Source: SAR92 clade bacterium
Lineage (GTDB): Bacteria; Pseudomonadota; Gammaproteobacteria; Pseudomonadales; Porticoccaceae
Assembly: GCA_018607545.1 (NCBI GenBank)
Contig: JABBBF010000100.1
Span: forward strand, 1-7,625
Reading direction: 5' to 3'
Length of the DNA stretch: 7,625 bases
Position numbers and translations under genes: made by a program. The number at the start of each line of letters is the position of its first letter. The first letter of the stretch is position 1. The notes below the pieces were generated by a model. It was not told where the DNA came from and made no database searches. It saw nothing but the letters and a program-made list of their open reading frames with translations. Below, piece by piece: positions 1 through 7,352 of this stretch.

Positions 1-1023
1 TTTTTCTAATGCTTTTAGTCTGCGAGCCATACTGTCCAGCTGTGAGATTCTAACAGCATTTTTACGCCACTCCCGACTTTCCATAAAGGGGGTAATACCT
101 GAGGAATAAGAGCCGGGCTTTTCAATAGACTTGGTGACTGTTGTTCGAGCCATTACCTGGACATTATCACAGACATCAATATGTCCAACCAGACAGGCAT
201 CACCGGCTAGAATACAGTTTCGACCCAGTGTAGAGCTTCCGGCAATCCCGGAAAAAGCTGCCATAGCACTGTTATCACCAACCACGACGTTATGAGCTAT
301 CTGCACATGATTATCAATAATCACCCCATTGCCAATTCGGGTGTCGCCCAGCGCACCGCGATCAATGGTTGTACAGGCGCCAATTTCAACATTGTCACCA
401 ATCACCACACCACCAATCTGGTAGATCTTATGCCAGCTTCCGGCTCCATCAGGGGCAAAGCCAAAACCATCGGCACCAATTACCGCACCGCTGTGTATAG
501 TTGTTCCGCTACCGATACTGACATCGTGATAGATCGATACATTGGCGGCAATTCGCGAGCCCTCACCGAGCTGACTGCGAGCCCCTATATAGCAACCGGC
601 AGCTAAATAGCAGTTATCAGCGATAACCGTATCAGCATCAATAACCACATTGGGGCCTATAGAGACATTAGTGCCAATGCGCGCTGTCTTATGGACAACT
701 GCCGAAGGATGGACGCCAGCCAAAAACTGTGGTGCTGTATCAAACCACTTGGATATCTGCGCATAACCCAGATAGGCGTTATCCACTATCAGCAGCGTGC
801 CGCTGAAACCTTTAACATTGGAGACATGCCTGGCTGAAAGAATAACCGCTTCAGCAGTACTGCTTGGCAGCTGGCTGACGTACTTCTCATTTGCCAAAAA
901 TGCCAGCTCACCAGAGCCAGCATTTTTCAGGGTATTTAAACCGCTTATAAGCGTCTGCGGATCGCCACGCAATTCAGCATTGAGAAAAGCGGCTATTTCA
1001 CCCAGCGAGTAGTTTTCACTCAT
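1..1023 (-). CDS. lpxD: UDP-3-O-(3-hydroxyacyl)glucosamine N-acyltransferase LpxD (3' end cut by window edge)
   Basis: This enzyme transfers a 3-hydroxyacyl chain from acyl-ACP to the 2-amino group of UDP-3-O-acyl-glucosamine, the third step of lipid A synthesis, in the cytoplasm as a homotrimer. The frame is open for 341 codons from ATG at 1021-1023 to base 1 with no stop. An N-terminal uridine-binding domain (about residues 1-100, with SGELAFLANEKY near 36-48) is followed by a left-handed beta-helix of hexapeptide repeats (about 105-295: IGTNVSIGPNVVI, IGARSQLGEGSRI, IGDNVEIGACTTIDRGAL). His244 in QIAHN matches the family's catalytic His (H239 in E. coli), and His281 matches E. coli H276. 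The end, SQLDSMARRLKALEK, aligns with the E. coli C-terminal helix, so from memory of that protein only a short tail should be missing. The start is 6 nt after the skp stop with no strong Shine-Dalgarno, which suggests coupling. fabZ/lpxA would be expected next, outside the window. Confidence 0.97.
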   Translation of the reverse strand, partial: MSENYSLGEIAAFLNAELRGDPQTLISGLNTLKNAGSGELAFLANEKYVSQLPSSTAEAVILSARHVSNVKGFSGTLLIVDNAYLGYAQISKWFDTAPQFLAGVHPSAVVHKTARIGTNVSIGPNVVIDADTVIADNCYLAAGCYIGARSQLGEGSRIAANVSIYHDVSIGSGTTIHSGAVIGADGFGFAPDGAGSWHKIYQIGGVVIGDNVEIGACTTIDRGALGDTRIGNGVIIDNHVQIAHNVVVGDNSAMAAFSGIAGSSTLGRNCILAGDACLVGHIDVCDNVQVMARTTVTKSIEKPGSYSSGITPFMESREWRKNAVRISQLDSMARRLKALEK

Positions 1024-1029
1024 CGGGTT

Positions 1030-1554
1030 TTATTTTGTCTTCTTATTTAAGCGGTCAGCGACCTTGGCTGTAAGGTTGCTCTCTTGACCAGCAATCAATA
1101 CAGACTCAGCGCGAAGAAGAATAGTAACACCCTCTTCTGTAACAACTTCCTGCAGAGCTTGCTGAGCCACTGGAGCCAGTTCCTGCATTATCTGCTGCTC
1201 CAACTGCTTCTGCTCAGCCTGAATCTTTTGACGAGCCAATTCGGCATCTGCCTTGGCGTATTCCATCTTCTTCTGATGACTTTGCGCCTGCTCCTGAGAC
1301 CAGGTCAGACGCTTGGCTTCAGCTTCTTTCGCCAGGGACTGGAAATCAGCTACAGAGCCTTCGAACTTCGCTTTCAGGGCAACAAAATCAGCACTGGTCT
1401 GCGCCTGCTTAATACTGGCCTGAGCTGCATCGGAGCTAAAGATTGCCTGGGCAACATCAACTACAGCAATTTTATCTTCGGCTACTGAAGCCATAGAAAA
1501 AGTGCTCAGTACAGCGGCGACTAAAACCAAACAGAGTGCTTTCAAATTACGCAA
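1030..1554 (-). CDS. skp: Periplasmic OMP chaperone Skp/OmpH
   Basis: This is a Skp (OmpH) family holdase that binds unfolded outer-membrane proteins as they leave the Sec translocon and keeps them soluble for BamA. The 174-residue product starts with a signal peptide: RNLK, a hydrophobic core LCLVLVAAVL, and an ASVA site giving probable cleavage after residue 25. The mature protein opens with DKIAVVDVAQAIF, the family's first strand. A long heptad-like, Gln/Ala/Lys/Glu-rich helical region follows (about 45-140, the tentacle hairpin). It closes with beta strands (VTILLRAESVLIA) and a final helix, VADRLNKK. The start is TTG at 1552-1554, because no ATG lies before the signal peptide and AGGGAG sits 7 nt upstream. 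Known E. coli Skp is shorter (161 residues) and basic; here I count 22 acidic against 19 basic residues in the mature part. It lies between bamA and lpxD, its usual place. The family call is secure; function is inferred from family and context. Confidence 0.94.
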   Translation of the reverse strand: MRNLKALCLVLVAAVLSTFSMASVAEDKIAVVDVAQAIFSSDAAQASIKQAQTSADFVALKAKFEGSVADFQSLAKEAEAKRLTWSQEQAQSHQKKMEYAKADAELARQKIQAEQKQLEQQIMQELAPVAQQALQEVVTEEGVTILLRAESVLIAGQESNLTAKVADRLNKKTK

Positions 1555-1561
1555 AATATAT

Positions 1562-1567
1562 CTCCCT
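1562..1567 (-). promoter_or_regulatory. Shine-Dalgarno of skp
   Basis: On the minus strand this reads AGGGAG, followed by a 7-nt spacer and then TTG at 1554-1552. It is the best ribosome-binding match in the 24-nt bamA-skp gap, and it decides the non-ATG start of skp. It suggests that skp is translated independently of bamA, which fits a chaperone needed in large amounts. Confidence 0.8.
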
Positions 1568-1578
1568 ACTATCTATAA

Positions 1579-3927
1579 TTAAAATTGATTACCCAGCGAG
1601 AACTGAAACATTTCAGTCTCATCGAATTCATTTGAGTTAAGCGGCTTGGAAAAACTAAATGTAATCGGACCAAAACCACTTAACCAAGTTGCACCCACAC
1701 CAACCGAGTAACGCAATTCACCAGCATCTGGCTTAAAGCAGTTAACCTGTGAATCACCACATTTGGTGTTGAATATATTACCAGCATCGATAAAGAATGT
1801 AGATTGCACTGAACGCTGATCTTTAATAAACGGCAGCGGGAAGATGACTTCCGCGCCAAATTCGACCTGTACATTGCCGCCGATCGGATCTGGATCATCG
1901 AAAAAAGCGCTGCTACAGGGCGGATCCAGGAGATTACAAGGGGTATCCTGTGGACCCAGAGTATTGCGCTTAAAGCCGCGCACAGAGCCAAAGCCACCAC
2001 CGTAAAAATTCTTAAAGAAAGGCATCTGGGTAGTATCACCATAGGACTCGCCATAACCGAGATCGGCTCTCAACTTAAGGGTTAAACCGCGATACAGCTT
2101 TCGCAGATGCTGCCCGGAGTAGGTCATCTTGTAATACTCTAGACCAGAACCTGGCAGTGCAATATCGACACCCAACCGCTGCGAGGTACCTCTGGTGGCA
2201 AATATACCGCGGTTAAGGGTCGACTTAACCCAGTTGATATTGGCGTTAAACACATCAAACTGCGAGCCGTTGGCGGCGACAAAGTCAGCGATTTCTTTCG
2301 AGGCAAACGAACCGGTTTCCAAGTCGAGGTTTTCATAACCTAGACCAAAACCAATGCGCTGAATTTCAGAGATTGGATATCCCCAGTTCACCGAAGCCCC
2401 ATAGGTATTGGTCGAGAAGCTGGCAACATTGATCTCGTCATAATCAGTTTCGCGAGCAAAGAGACTGTAGCCGACACTGACGCCATCAACGGTAAAATAG
2501 GGTTCAGAATAGTTAAAGTTCAGTGAGCTCTGATAAGTGCTTCGATTGAGGCCTATACCCACCTGCTTACCGGTACCGAGGAAATTATTTTCGCTGAGGT
2601 TGGCACCCAAAATCAGACCAGTGCCCTGGGCGTAGCCAACGCTGGCGCCAATCGAGCCAGAGGGTTGCTCTTCAACCGTATAGACCACATCAATCTGGTC
2701 ACTGGTGCCGGCAACCGGGATATTCTCAACATTGACCTCTTTAAAATAGCCGAGGCGCTCAAGACGCACTTTGGACATTTCAATCAGTGCATTGTTGGCG
2801 GATGCTGACTCCATCTGACGCATCTCGCGACGCAGCACAAAATCGGCAGTCTTGGTATTGCCACGGAATTCGACACGTCGCACATAGGCGCGCATCCCAG
2901 GCTTAATTAAAAAAGTTATCTTGGCAGTTTTATCTTCTTCATTGACTTCAGGGAAACCCTGAACTTCGGCGAACGTATAACCTTCATTGCCCAGGCGGCG
3001 AGTAATATATTCGTTGGAGGTAGTCATCAATGTCTGGGAAAAGATCATACCCTTCTGGAGAATAATAAGTGCGCGAGCATGAGATTCAGGAATTACCATC
3101 TCACCAGCCAACTCCACTTCATTCACTGTGAAAACATCCCCTTCGTTAATATTGATGGTGATATAGACAGATTCTTTTTCCGGGCTGATAGAGACCTGGG
3201 TCGACTCAACAGCAAACTGCAGATAACCGCGATCCAGATACCAGGATTCAAGGGTCTCCAGGTCACCGGATAGTTTTTCGCGAGCGTACTTGTCATTGCT
3301 GATCAACCAAGAGAGCCAGCCAGTGGTTTTTTGCTCGAAGAAATCAAGCAGCTGTTCATCGCTAAACTGATGATTGCCAACAATATTGATATGTCTAATT
3401 TTGGCGACATCGCCCTCATCAATATTGATATTTAACGCAACACGATTGCGCGGCAACTGTTCTATTTCAGTCTCAACCAGTGCGCCATAGCGGCCCTGAG
3501 AGACATACTGCCGCTGCAATTCCTGGGTCATACCCTCGAGAATCGCCTGGCGAAAAATCTGCCCTTCGGCGAGACCATTATCGCGGAGCGCCGATAGCAA
3601 CTGATCTGTTTCAATCGCTTTGTTGCCATCGAGATTGATTTCCGTCACAGCGGGACGTTCAGCAAGGGCTATTACCAGCACCCCGTTCTCACGCGCCATC
3701 ACAACATCGGAAAAGTAGCCAGTGCGAAACAGTGAACGTGTCGCCTCTCGAATGGCGGGCTCATCGACCAGATCGCCCACGCTGATTGGCAGAGCCGCAA
3801 AAACGGTTCCAGCCGAGACCCTCTGAAGACCTTCGATACGAATATCATCAACCTGGAAAACCGCCGCATAAACCGATGCGGAAAAGACAAAAAGGGCTAT
3901 AAAGATGCCACTGAAAAACTGCTTCAT
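1579..3927 (-). CDS. bamA: Outer membrane protein assembly factor BamA (Omp85 family)
   Basis: BamA is the central subunit of the BAM complex that folds and inserts beta-barrel proteins into the outer membrane. From ATG at 3925-3927 the product is 782 residues (E. coli 810). The signal peptide is MKQFFSGIFIALFVFSASVYA, minus its last residue a 20-residue stretch, with cleavage expected near residue 21. Five POTRA domains follow at roughly 22-92, 93-173, 175-263, 266-343 and 346-420. POTRA3 contains HINIVGNHQFSDEQL, and POTRA5 contains RRVEFRGNTKT and VLRREMRQME. The 16-strand barrel starts near 424 (SGSIGASVGYAQGTG), includes PYFTVDGVSVGY, carries the lid-loop VRGF motif at about 649-652, and ends in MFQFSLGNQF with the terminal aromatic of the beta-signal. 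Start choice is uncertain: an in-frame TTG at 3943-3945 would add MDFNNY, but ATG gives a cleaner signal peptide. Neither has a good Shine-Dalgarno. Two cysteine pairs lie in predicted extracellular loops. Confidence 0.97.
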   Translation of the reverse strand: MKQFFSGIFIALFVFSASVYAAVFQVDDIRIEGLQRVSAGTVFAALPISVGDLVDEPAIREATRSLFRTGYFSDVVMARENGVLVIALAERPAVTEINLDGNKAIETDQLLSALRDNGLAEGQIFRQAILEGMTQELQRQYVSQGRYGALVETEIEQLPRNRVALNINIDEGDVAKIRHINIVGNHQFSDEQLLDFFEQKTTGWLSWLISNDKYAREKLSGDLETLESWYLDRGYLQFAVESTQVSISPEKESVYITININEGDVFTVNEVELAGEMVIPESHARALIILQKGMIFSQTLMTTSNEYITRRLGNEGYTFAEVQGFPEVNEEDKTAKITFLIKPGMRAYVRRVEFRGNTKTADFVLRREMRQMESASANNALIEMSKVRLERLGYFKEVNVENIPVAGTSDQIDVVYTVEEQPSGSIGASVGYAQGTGLILGANLSENNFLGTGKQVGIGLNRSTYQSSLNFNYSEPYFTVDGVSVGYSLFARETDYDEINVASFSTNTYGASVNWGYPISEIQRIGFGLGYENLDLETGSFASKEIADFVAANGSQFDVFNANINWVKSTLNRGIFATRGTSQRLGVDIALPGSGLEYYKMTYSGQHLRKLYRGLTLKLRADLGYGESYGDTTQMPFFKNFYGGGFGSVRGFKRNTLGPQDTPCNLLDPPCSSAFFDDPDPIGGNVQVEFGAEVIFPLPFIKDQRSVQSTFFIDAGNIFNTKCGDSQVNCFKPDAGELRYSVGVGATWLSGFGPITFSFSKPLNSNEFDETEMFQFSLGNQF

Positions 3928-3968
3928 GTAATTATTAAAATCCAATTTTAGTTATCTTTTAAGCGACT
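3928..3968. other. rseP-bamA intergenic gap, AT-rich
   Basis: At 41 nt (23 if bamA starts at the TTG) this is the largest non-coding gap in the window. It is strongly AT-rich on the minus strand (AAAAGATAACTAAAATTGG and a further AT-rich run) and has no purine-rich Shine-Dalgarno at a normal distance from the bamA ATG; a GGA lies 13 nt away. I see no terminator hairpin and no convincing promoter inside it. Confidence 0.6.
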
Positions 3969-5327
3969 TTAAAAAGATCGCATAACATCGTTATAAGTGG
4001 CAAAAACCATTAACCCCATCAACATAAAGAACCCGACTTTATAGCCCACCAATTGGATCCTGTCCGAGACTGGCGATCCTTTAACTATCTCAATTAGATA
4101 GTAGACAAGGTGGCCACCGTCCAACACAGGAATTGGCAATAGGTTCATTACGCCGAGCATTATACTGAGAATAGCAATAAAACGAATAAAATTGTCGAAT
4201 CCGGATTTGGCGGTGTCACCAGCAACCTTAGCAATGGTAATTGGCCCGCTGAGATTCTTTGGTGAAAGCTCGCCCATCACCAATTTACCAATGGATTCCA
4301 GAACAAAGATGCTAGTCTCTAACGTCTCGCCAGCAGCGCGCGCTACAGCGCCGAGGGGCCCGTGGTCAACGGTGCGCAACAAAGCCTCTGGATAGCGGCC
4401 CACAGAGGAGAGCTGAACGCCCAACTGCCCTACCTGCTCACCGTCGCGCTCGACTAGGCGCGGAACAACCTGGATGAGCTGCTGGCCACTATCGCGCTCG
4501 ACAAGCAAGTCGACATTGATACCGGGACTAGCGGCAATACGCTCAACAAAGGTTTCGATACTGCGAATATCAACACCGTCTATCGCCAGCAGGCGATCGC
4601 CATCACGCAGACCAGCACTGTAACCAGCGCCCTCCTCAGAGACCGCAACCAGATTTAACGATTCGAGTTCAAAGGGTGGATTGATTCCCAACTCGCGAAG
4701 TGGCGAGGGTTCCTCGGCATCGCGCAACCACTTTTCCACGGGAACCAGCAGCTGGTATTGGATAGTTGAACCCGGATAGGTCACGGTAAAGGGAATATCA
4801 CCAGTGGTACCAATATAGCCAAATAATTGGCGAGTTACCGCGCTCCAGGTTGCGGTTGGTTTGCCATCGACGGTAATAATTTCGGTACCGGTCTCAAAAC
4901 CGGCCTCAGCGGCCAGAGAACCGACACTGACCTGGCCAGCGACAGGCGCAATGCCCCGCTCACCCGATAAAAACACAATCCAGAAGGCCACCAGGGCGAG
5001 CAAAAAGTTAGCTATAGGACCAGCTGCAACAATGGCGATACGCTGCCAGACGCTCTTGCGGGTAAAGGCAAAAGGCAGATCCTCTTCAGCCACATTGCCC
5101 TCGCGCTCATCGACCATCTTGACGTAGCCACCGAGTGGCAGCGCGGCAATAACAAATTCAGTACCCTGTGAATCTTTCCAGCGCAGCAGCGCTGTTCCAA
5201 AGCCAATGGAAAATTTCTGTACTTTGACACCACAGCGGCGTGCCACCCAGAAGTGGCCGTACTCATGAAAACTCACCAACACACCCAGGGCGATCAAAGT
5301 AAAAAAGATTGTCTGCAGGATATCCAT
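3969..5327 (-). CDS. rseP: Site-2 intramembrane zinc metalloprotease RseP
   Basis: RseP is an inner-membrane S2P protease. In the known E. coli pathway it makes the second cut of the anti-sigma factor RseA, after DegS, releasing sigma-E when outer-membrane proteins misfold. The product is 452 residues, normal for the family. The first membrane segment (about 3-20) carries the zinc motif HEYGH at residues 21-25, with Glu22 as catalytic base. LPLGGYVKM at 63-71 is the conserved membrane-reentrant beta-loop. A second membrane segment spans about 97-120. Two periplasmic PDZ domains follow, at about 128-205 and 222-305; the second has the clear AGLRDGDRLLAIDG motif. A third membrane segment (about 383-400) runs into NLLPIPVLDGGH with the third zinc ligand Asp403, and a fourth spans about 428-447. 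ATG is 3 nt after the dxr stop, with GGAG 9 nt upstream. Its place just before bamA matches the conserved cluster. Confidence 0.97.
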   Translation of the reverse strand: MDILQTIFFTLIALGVLVSFHEYGHFWVARRCGVKVQKFSIGFGTALLRWKDSQGTEFVIAALPLGGYVKMVDEREGNVAEEDLPFAFTRKSVWQRIAIVAAGPIANFLLALVAFWIVFLSGERGIAPVAGQVSVGSLAAEAGFETGTEIITVDGKPTATWSAVTRQLFGYIGTTGDIPFTVTYPGSTIQYQLLVPVEKWLRDAEEPSPLRELGINPPFELESLNLVAVSEEGAGYSAGLRDGDRLLAIDGVDIRSIETFVERIAASPGINVDLLVERDSGQQLIQVVPRLVERDGEQVGQLGVQLSSVGRYPEALLRTVDHGPLGAVARAAGETLETSIFVLESIGKLVMGELSPKNLSGPITIAKVAGDTAKSGFDNFIRFIAILSIMLGVMNLLPIPVLDGGHLVYYLIEIVKGSPVSDRIQLVGYKVGFFMLMGLMVFATYNDVMRSF

Positions 5328-5330
5328 AAC

Positions 5331-6518
5331 TTACTTCTCCAGTCTTTTGATATAGGCACTACTATACAAGCGTGCCTGCTCGTCGCACTCTTGGACTGCG
5401 GCTAATGATTCTGGTTCACTCAACTGCTGACCATTTAATGTCTGCTCGACAATATTGGCGATCTGCATAAAGCTGATACGCTGATCGAGAAACGCCTGAA
5501 CAGCGACTTCATTGGCCGCATTGAGAATTGTCGGGGCGTTTTTACCCGCTTTGGCCGCAGCTGCGGCAATCCCCAGACAGGGGAAACAGTCGAGATCGGG
5601 CTTTTCGAAATCGAGGTGGGCAATCTCAAATAAATCCAGATCGGCAACACCTGCATCTATACGCTCGGGCCAGGCCAGAGCGTGGGCAATAGGTGTGCGC
5701 ATATCCGGATTACCCAGTTGCGCCAATACAGAGCCATCGACGAACTGTACCAGCGAGTGAATAATACTCTGGGGATGAACCACAACTTCGATATTGGATG
5801 CCGGCATAGCAAATAACCAGCAGGCCTCTATCAGCTCCAGCCCCTTGTTCATCAAGGTTGCTGAATCAACGGAAATTTTACGGCCCATACTCCAGTTTGG
5901 GTGGGCACAGGCCTGGTCTGGTGTCACCGCGGCCATCTGCTCAGCTGACCAACCGCGAAAAGGACCACCTGAAGCGGAGAGCAATAATTTCTTCACACCA
6001 GGGCTGTCAGCCGAGGACTTATAGTCTTCCGGCAGACATTGAAAAATCGCATTGTGCTCACTGTCTATAGGGAGCAATACAGATCCAGAATCAGCCACAG
6101 CCTGCATAAAAAGACCACCAGCCATCACCAGCGACTCCTTATTGGCAAGCAGGATTTTCTTTCCAGCCTCAACTGCAGCCAGCATAGGCACCAACCCGGC
6201 AGCGCCGACAATCGCCGCCATCACCGTGTCCACAGCACTGTCGCTGGCAACCTGACAGAGAGATTCCCTGCCCCAGAGAACTTCTGTAGCACAACCTGTA
6301 TCTGAGCTGGAGAGAATAGCTTGCAGGCGCGCGGCACTTTGCTGATCAGCGACAACTGCATATTGGGGATTGTACTGCTGACACTGAGCGGCCAGCTTAT
6401 CAACCTGACTGTGAGCAGTCAGGGCAAAGACAGAATACCTGTCCGGGTGACGGGCAATAACATCTAGAGTGCTAACACCAATCGATCCTGTTGCACCAAG
6501 CAAGGTGATAGTTTGCAT
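5331..6518 (-). CDS. dxr: 1-deoxy-D-xylulose 5-phosphate reductoisomerase Dxr (IspC)
   Basis: Dxr converts 1-deoxy-D-xylulose 5-phosphate to 2-C-methyl-D-erythritol 4-phosphate using NADPH and a divalent metal. It is the committed step of the MEP isoprenoid pathway, in the cytosol. The product is 395 residues (E. coli 398). The N-terminal Rossmann motif is LLGATGSIG at 6-14, and [13 protein letters not shown] at 123-135 is conserved. Metal ligands are present as Asp152 and Glu154 in [12 protein letters not shown], and as Glu228 in NKGLELIEA. His155, His206 in [15 protein letters not shown], and His254 in HPQSIIHS match active-site histidines. [17 protein letters not shown] (265-281) and LNAANEVAV (332-340) complete the family signatures. 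Every key residue I looked for is intact, so the enzyme should be active. ATG lies 3 nt after the cdsA stop and has no clear Shine-Dalgarno, so translation is probably coupled to cdsA. Its product ultimately feeds UppS, encoded two genes upstream. Confidence 0.98.
   Translation of the reverse strand: MQTITLLGATGSIGVSTLDVIARHPDRYSVFALTAHSQVDKLAAQCQQYNPQYAVVADQQSAARLQAILSSSDTGCATEVLWGRESLCQVASDSAVDTVMAAIVGAAGLVPMLAAVEAGKKILLANKESLVMAGGLFMQAVADSGSVLLPIDSEHNAIFQCLPEDYKSSADSPGVKKLLLSASGGPFRGWSAEQMAAVTPDQACAHPNWSMGRKISVDSATLMNKGLELIEACWLFAMPASNIEVVVHPQSIIHSLVQFVDGSVLAQLGNPDMRTPIAHALAWPERIDAGVADLDLFEIAHLDFEKPDLDCFPCLGIAAAAAKAGKNAPTILNAANEVAVQAFLDQRISFMQIANIVEQTLNGQQLSEPESLAAVQECDEQARLYSSAYIKRLEK
5336..5340 (-). 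promoter_or_regulatory. Shine-Dalgarno of rseP
   Basis: The minus strand reads GGAGA here, inside the last codons of dxr. The GGAG core ends 9 nt before the rseP ATG at 5325-5327. It supports that start and shows the site is embedded in the upstream gene, as expected for a compact operon. Confidence 0.7.
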
Positions 6519-6521
6519 AGA

Positions 6522-7352
6522 TCAGAACGGGCTCAACAAGAGGTACAGTAAGATAAACAGTGGCAACGCAGCCATCAAACCGTCGATACGATCCAGCACG
6601 CCACCGTGCCCGGGAAGAATCTGGCTGCTGTCCTTAACCCCCTGATGGCGCTTGAGCATACTCTCAAAAAGATCGCCCAACACGGAGTAGAGAGATACCG
6701 GAATAATCAAAAGAACCAGAGCTGACAGCGAAACTGTCCCCGGCATAAAGAGCATTAGCATTACAATTAGTAGCAGCTGACAAAAAAGGCCGCCAAAGAA
6801 GCCCTCCCAGGTCTTGCCGGGACTTACAACCGGTGCCAGTTTATGCCTGCCAAATAAATTGCCCGCCACATAGCCACCAATATCTGCCAGGGCAACAACA
6901 GCAACCGCCAATAACAGCAGCCACTGTCCCTGGGGCTGGTGCACTATCAGGACAATTGCCAGCCAGGTTGAGGTCAACAGTAAGAGACCGAGAATGCCGA
7001 GTAGAGGCTTTGCCGACCAGAGTATAGCGCTGGAGGGGTAACCCTGAACCCAGAGAAATATTATCGCCCAGAGGATCGAAGCCAGCAGTGCAAAATACTG
7101 TCCTTTTGATACAGCCAGGCTGTCGAAGAAATTTAACCAGAGAGCAGAACCAGCCAGACAGAGCAATAGAGCCAAGAGATAGAAGAATTTACCCAGCGCC
7201 GTTTTATTTGCCGACAAATTGCACCACTCCCAACCAGCGAGCATAACTATTGGAACCACAGCAACAGAAAACCACAGTGGATCGGTATTAAAGAGCAGCA
7301 ATAAAAAACCCGCCACCAGAATAACTGCTGTAATGACACGCTGTTTAAACAC
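6522..7352 (-). CDS. cdsA: Phosphatidate cytidylyltransferase (CDP-diacylglycerol synthase) CdsA
   Basis: CdsA makes CDP-diacylglycerol from CTP and phosphatidic acid, the branch point for phosphatidylethanolamine, phosphatidylglycerol and cardiolipin, in the inner membrane. From GTG at 7350-7352 the product is 276 residues, near the usual length of about 265-285. It is very hydrophobic, with about eight membrane segments. The signature begins with [12 protein letters not shown] at 231-242 and continues [12 protein letters not shown] at 246-257, matching the family PROSITE pattern. [20 protein letters not shown] and [12 protein letters not shown] (about 155-188) are the conserved CTP/metal region. 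GTG was chosen because AGGAG lies 9 nt upstream and MFKQRVITA aligns with the E. coli N-terminus. The frame stays open upstream to 7502, and an ATG at 7383-7385 is possible, but those extensions lie inside uppS, add polar sequence with no homology I recognise, and lack a Shine-Dalgarno. Confidence 0.96.
   Translation of the reverse strand: MFKQRVITAVILVAGFLLLLFNTDPLWFSVAVVPIVMLAGWEWCNLSANKTALGKFFYLLALLLCLAGSALWLNFFDSLAVSKGQYFALLASILWAIIFLWVQGYPSSAILWSAKPLLGILGLLLLTSTWLAIVLIVHQPQGQWLLLLAVAVVALADIGGYVAGNLFGRHKLAPVVSPGKTWEGFFGGLFCQLLLIVMLMLFMPGTVSLSALVLLIIPVSLYSVLGDLFESMLKRHQGVKDSSQILPGHGGVLDRIDGLMAALPLFILLYLLLSPF

Noticed and set aside
292..606. 104-codon plus-strand frame opposite lpxD
   Set aside because: The minus strand here encodes the LpxD hexapeptide beta-helix without interruption. 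The plus-strand peptide is compositionally repetitive only because the hexapeptide codons repeat.
1084..1488. 134-codon open frame on the plus strand opposite skp
   Set aside because: It is the antisense shadow of skp. The Leu/Ser-rich product reflects reverse-complemented Gln/Ala/Lys codons, and it has no recognisable domain.
3979..3991. Inverted repeat ATAAC-gat-GTTAT (minus strand) near the end of rseP
   Set aside because: The arms are only 5 nt with no U-tract, and it falls in codons for the conserved C-terminal YNDVM region. It is not a credible terminator or operator.
5794..6305. Several overlapping plus-strand frames of 67-88 codons opposite dxr
   Set aside because: They overlap one another in different frames and sit under highly conserved Dxr active-site sequence, so they are shadows.
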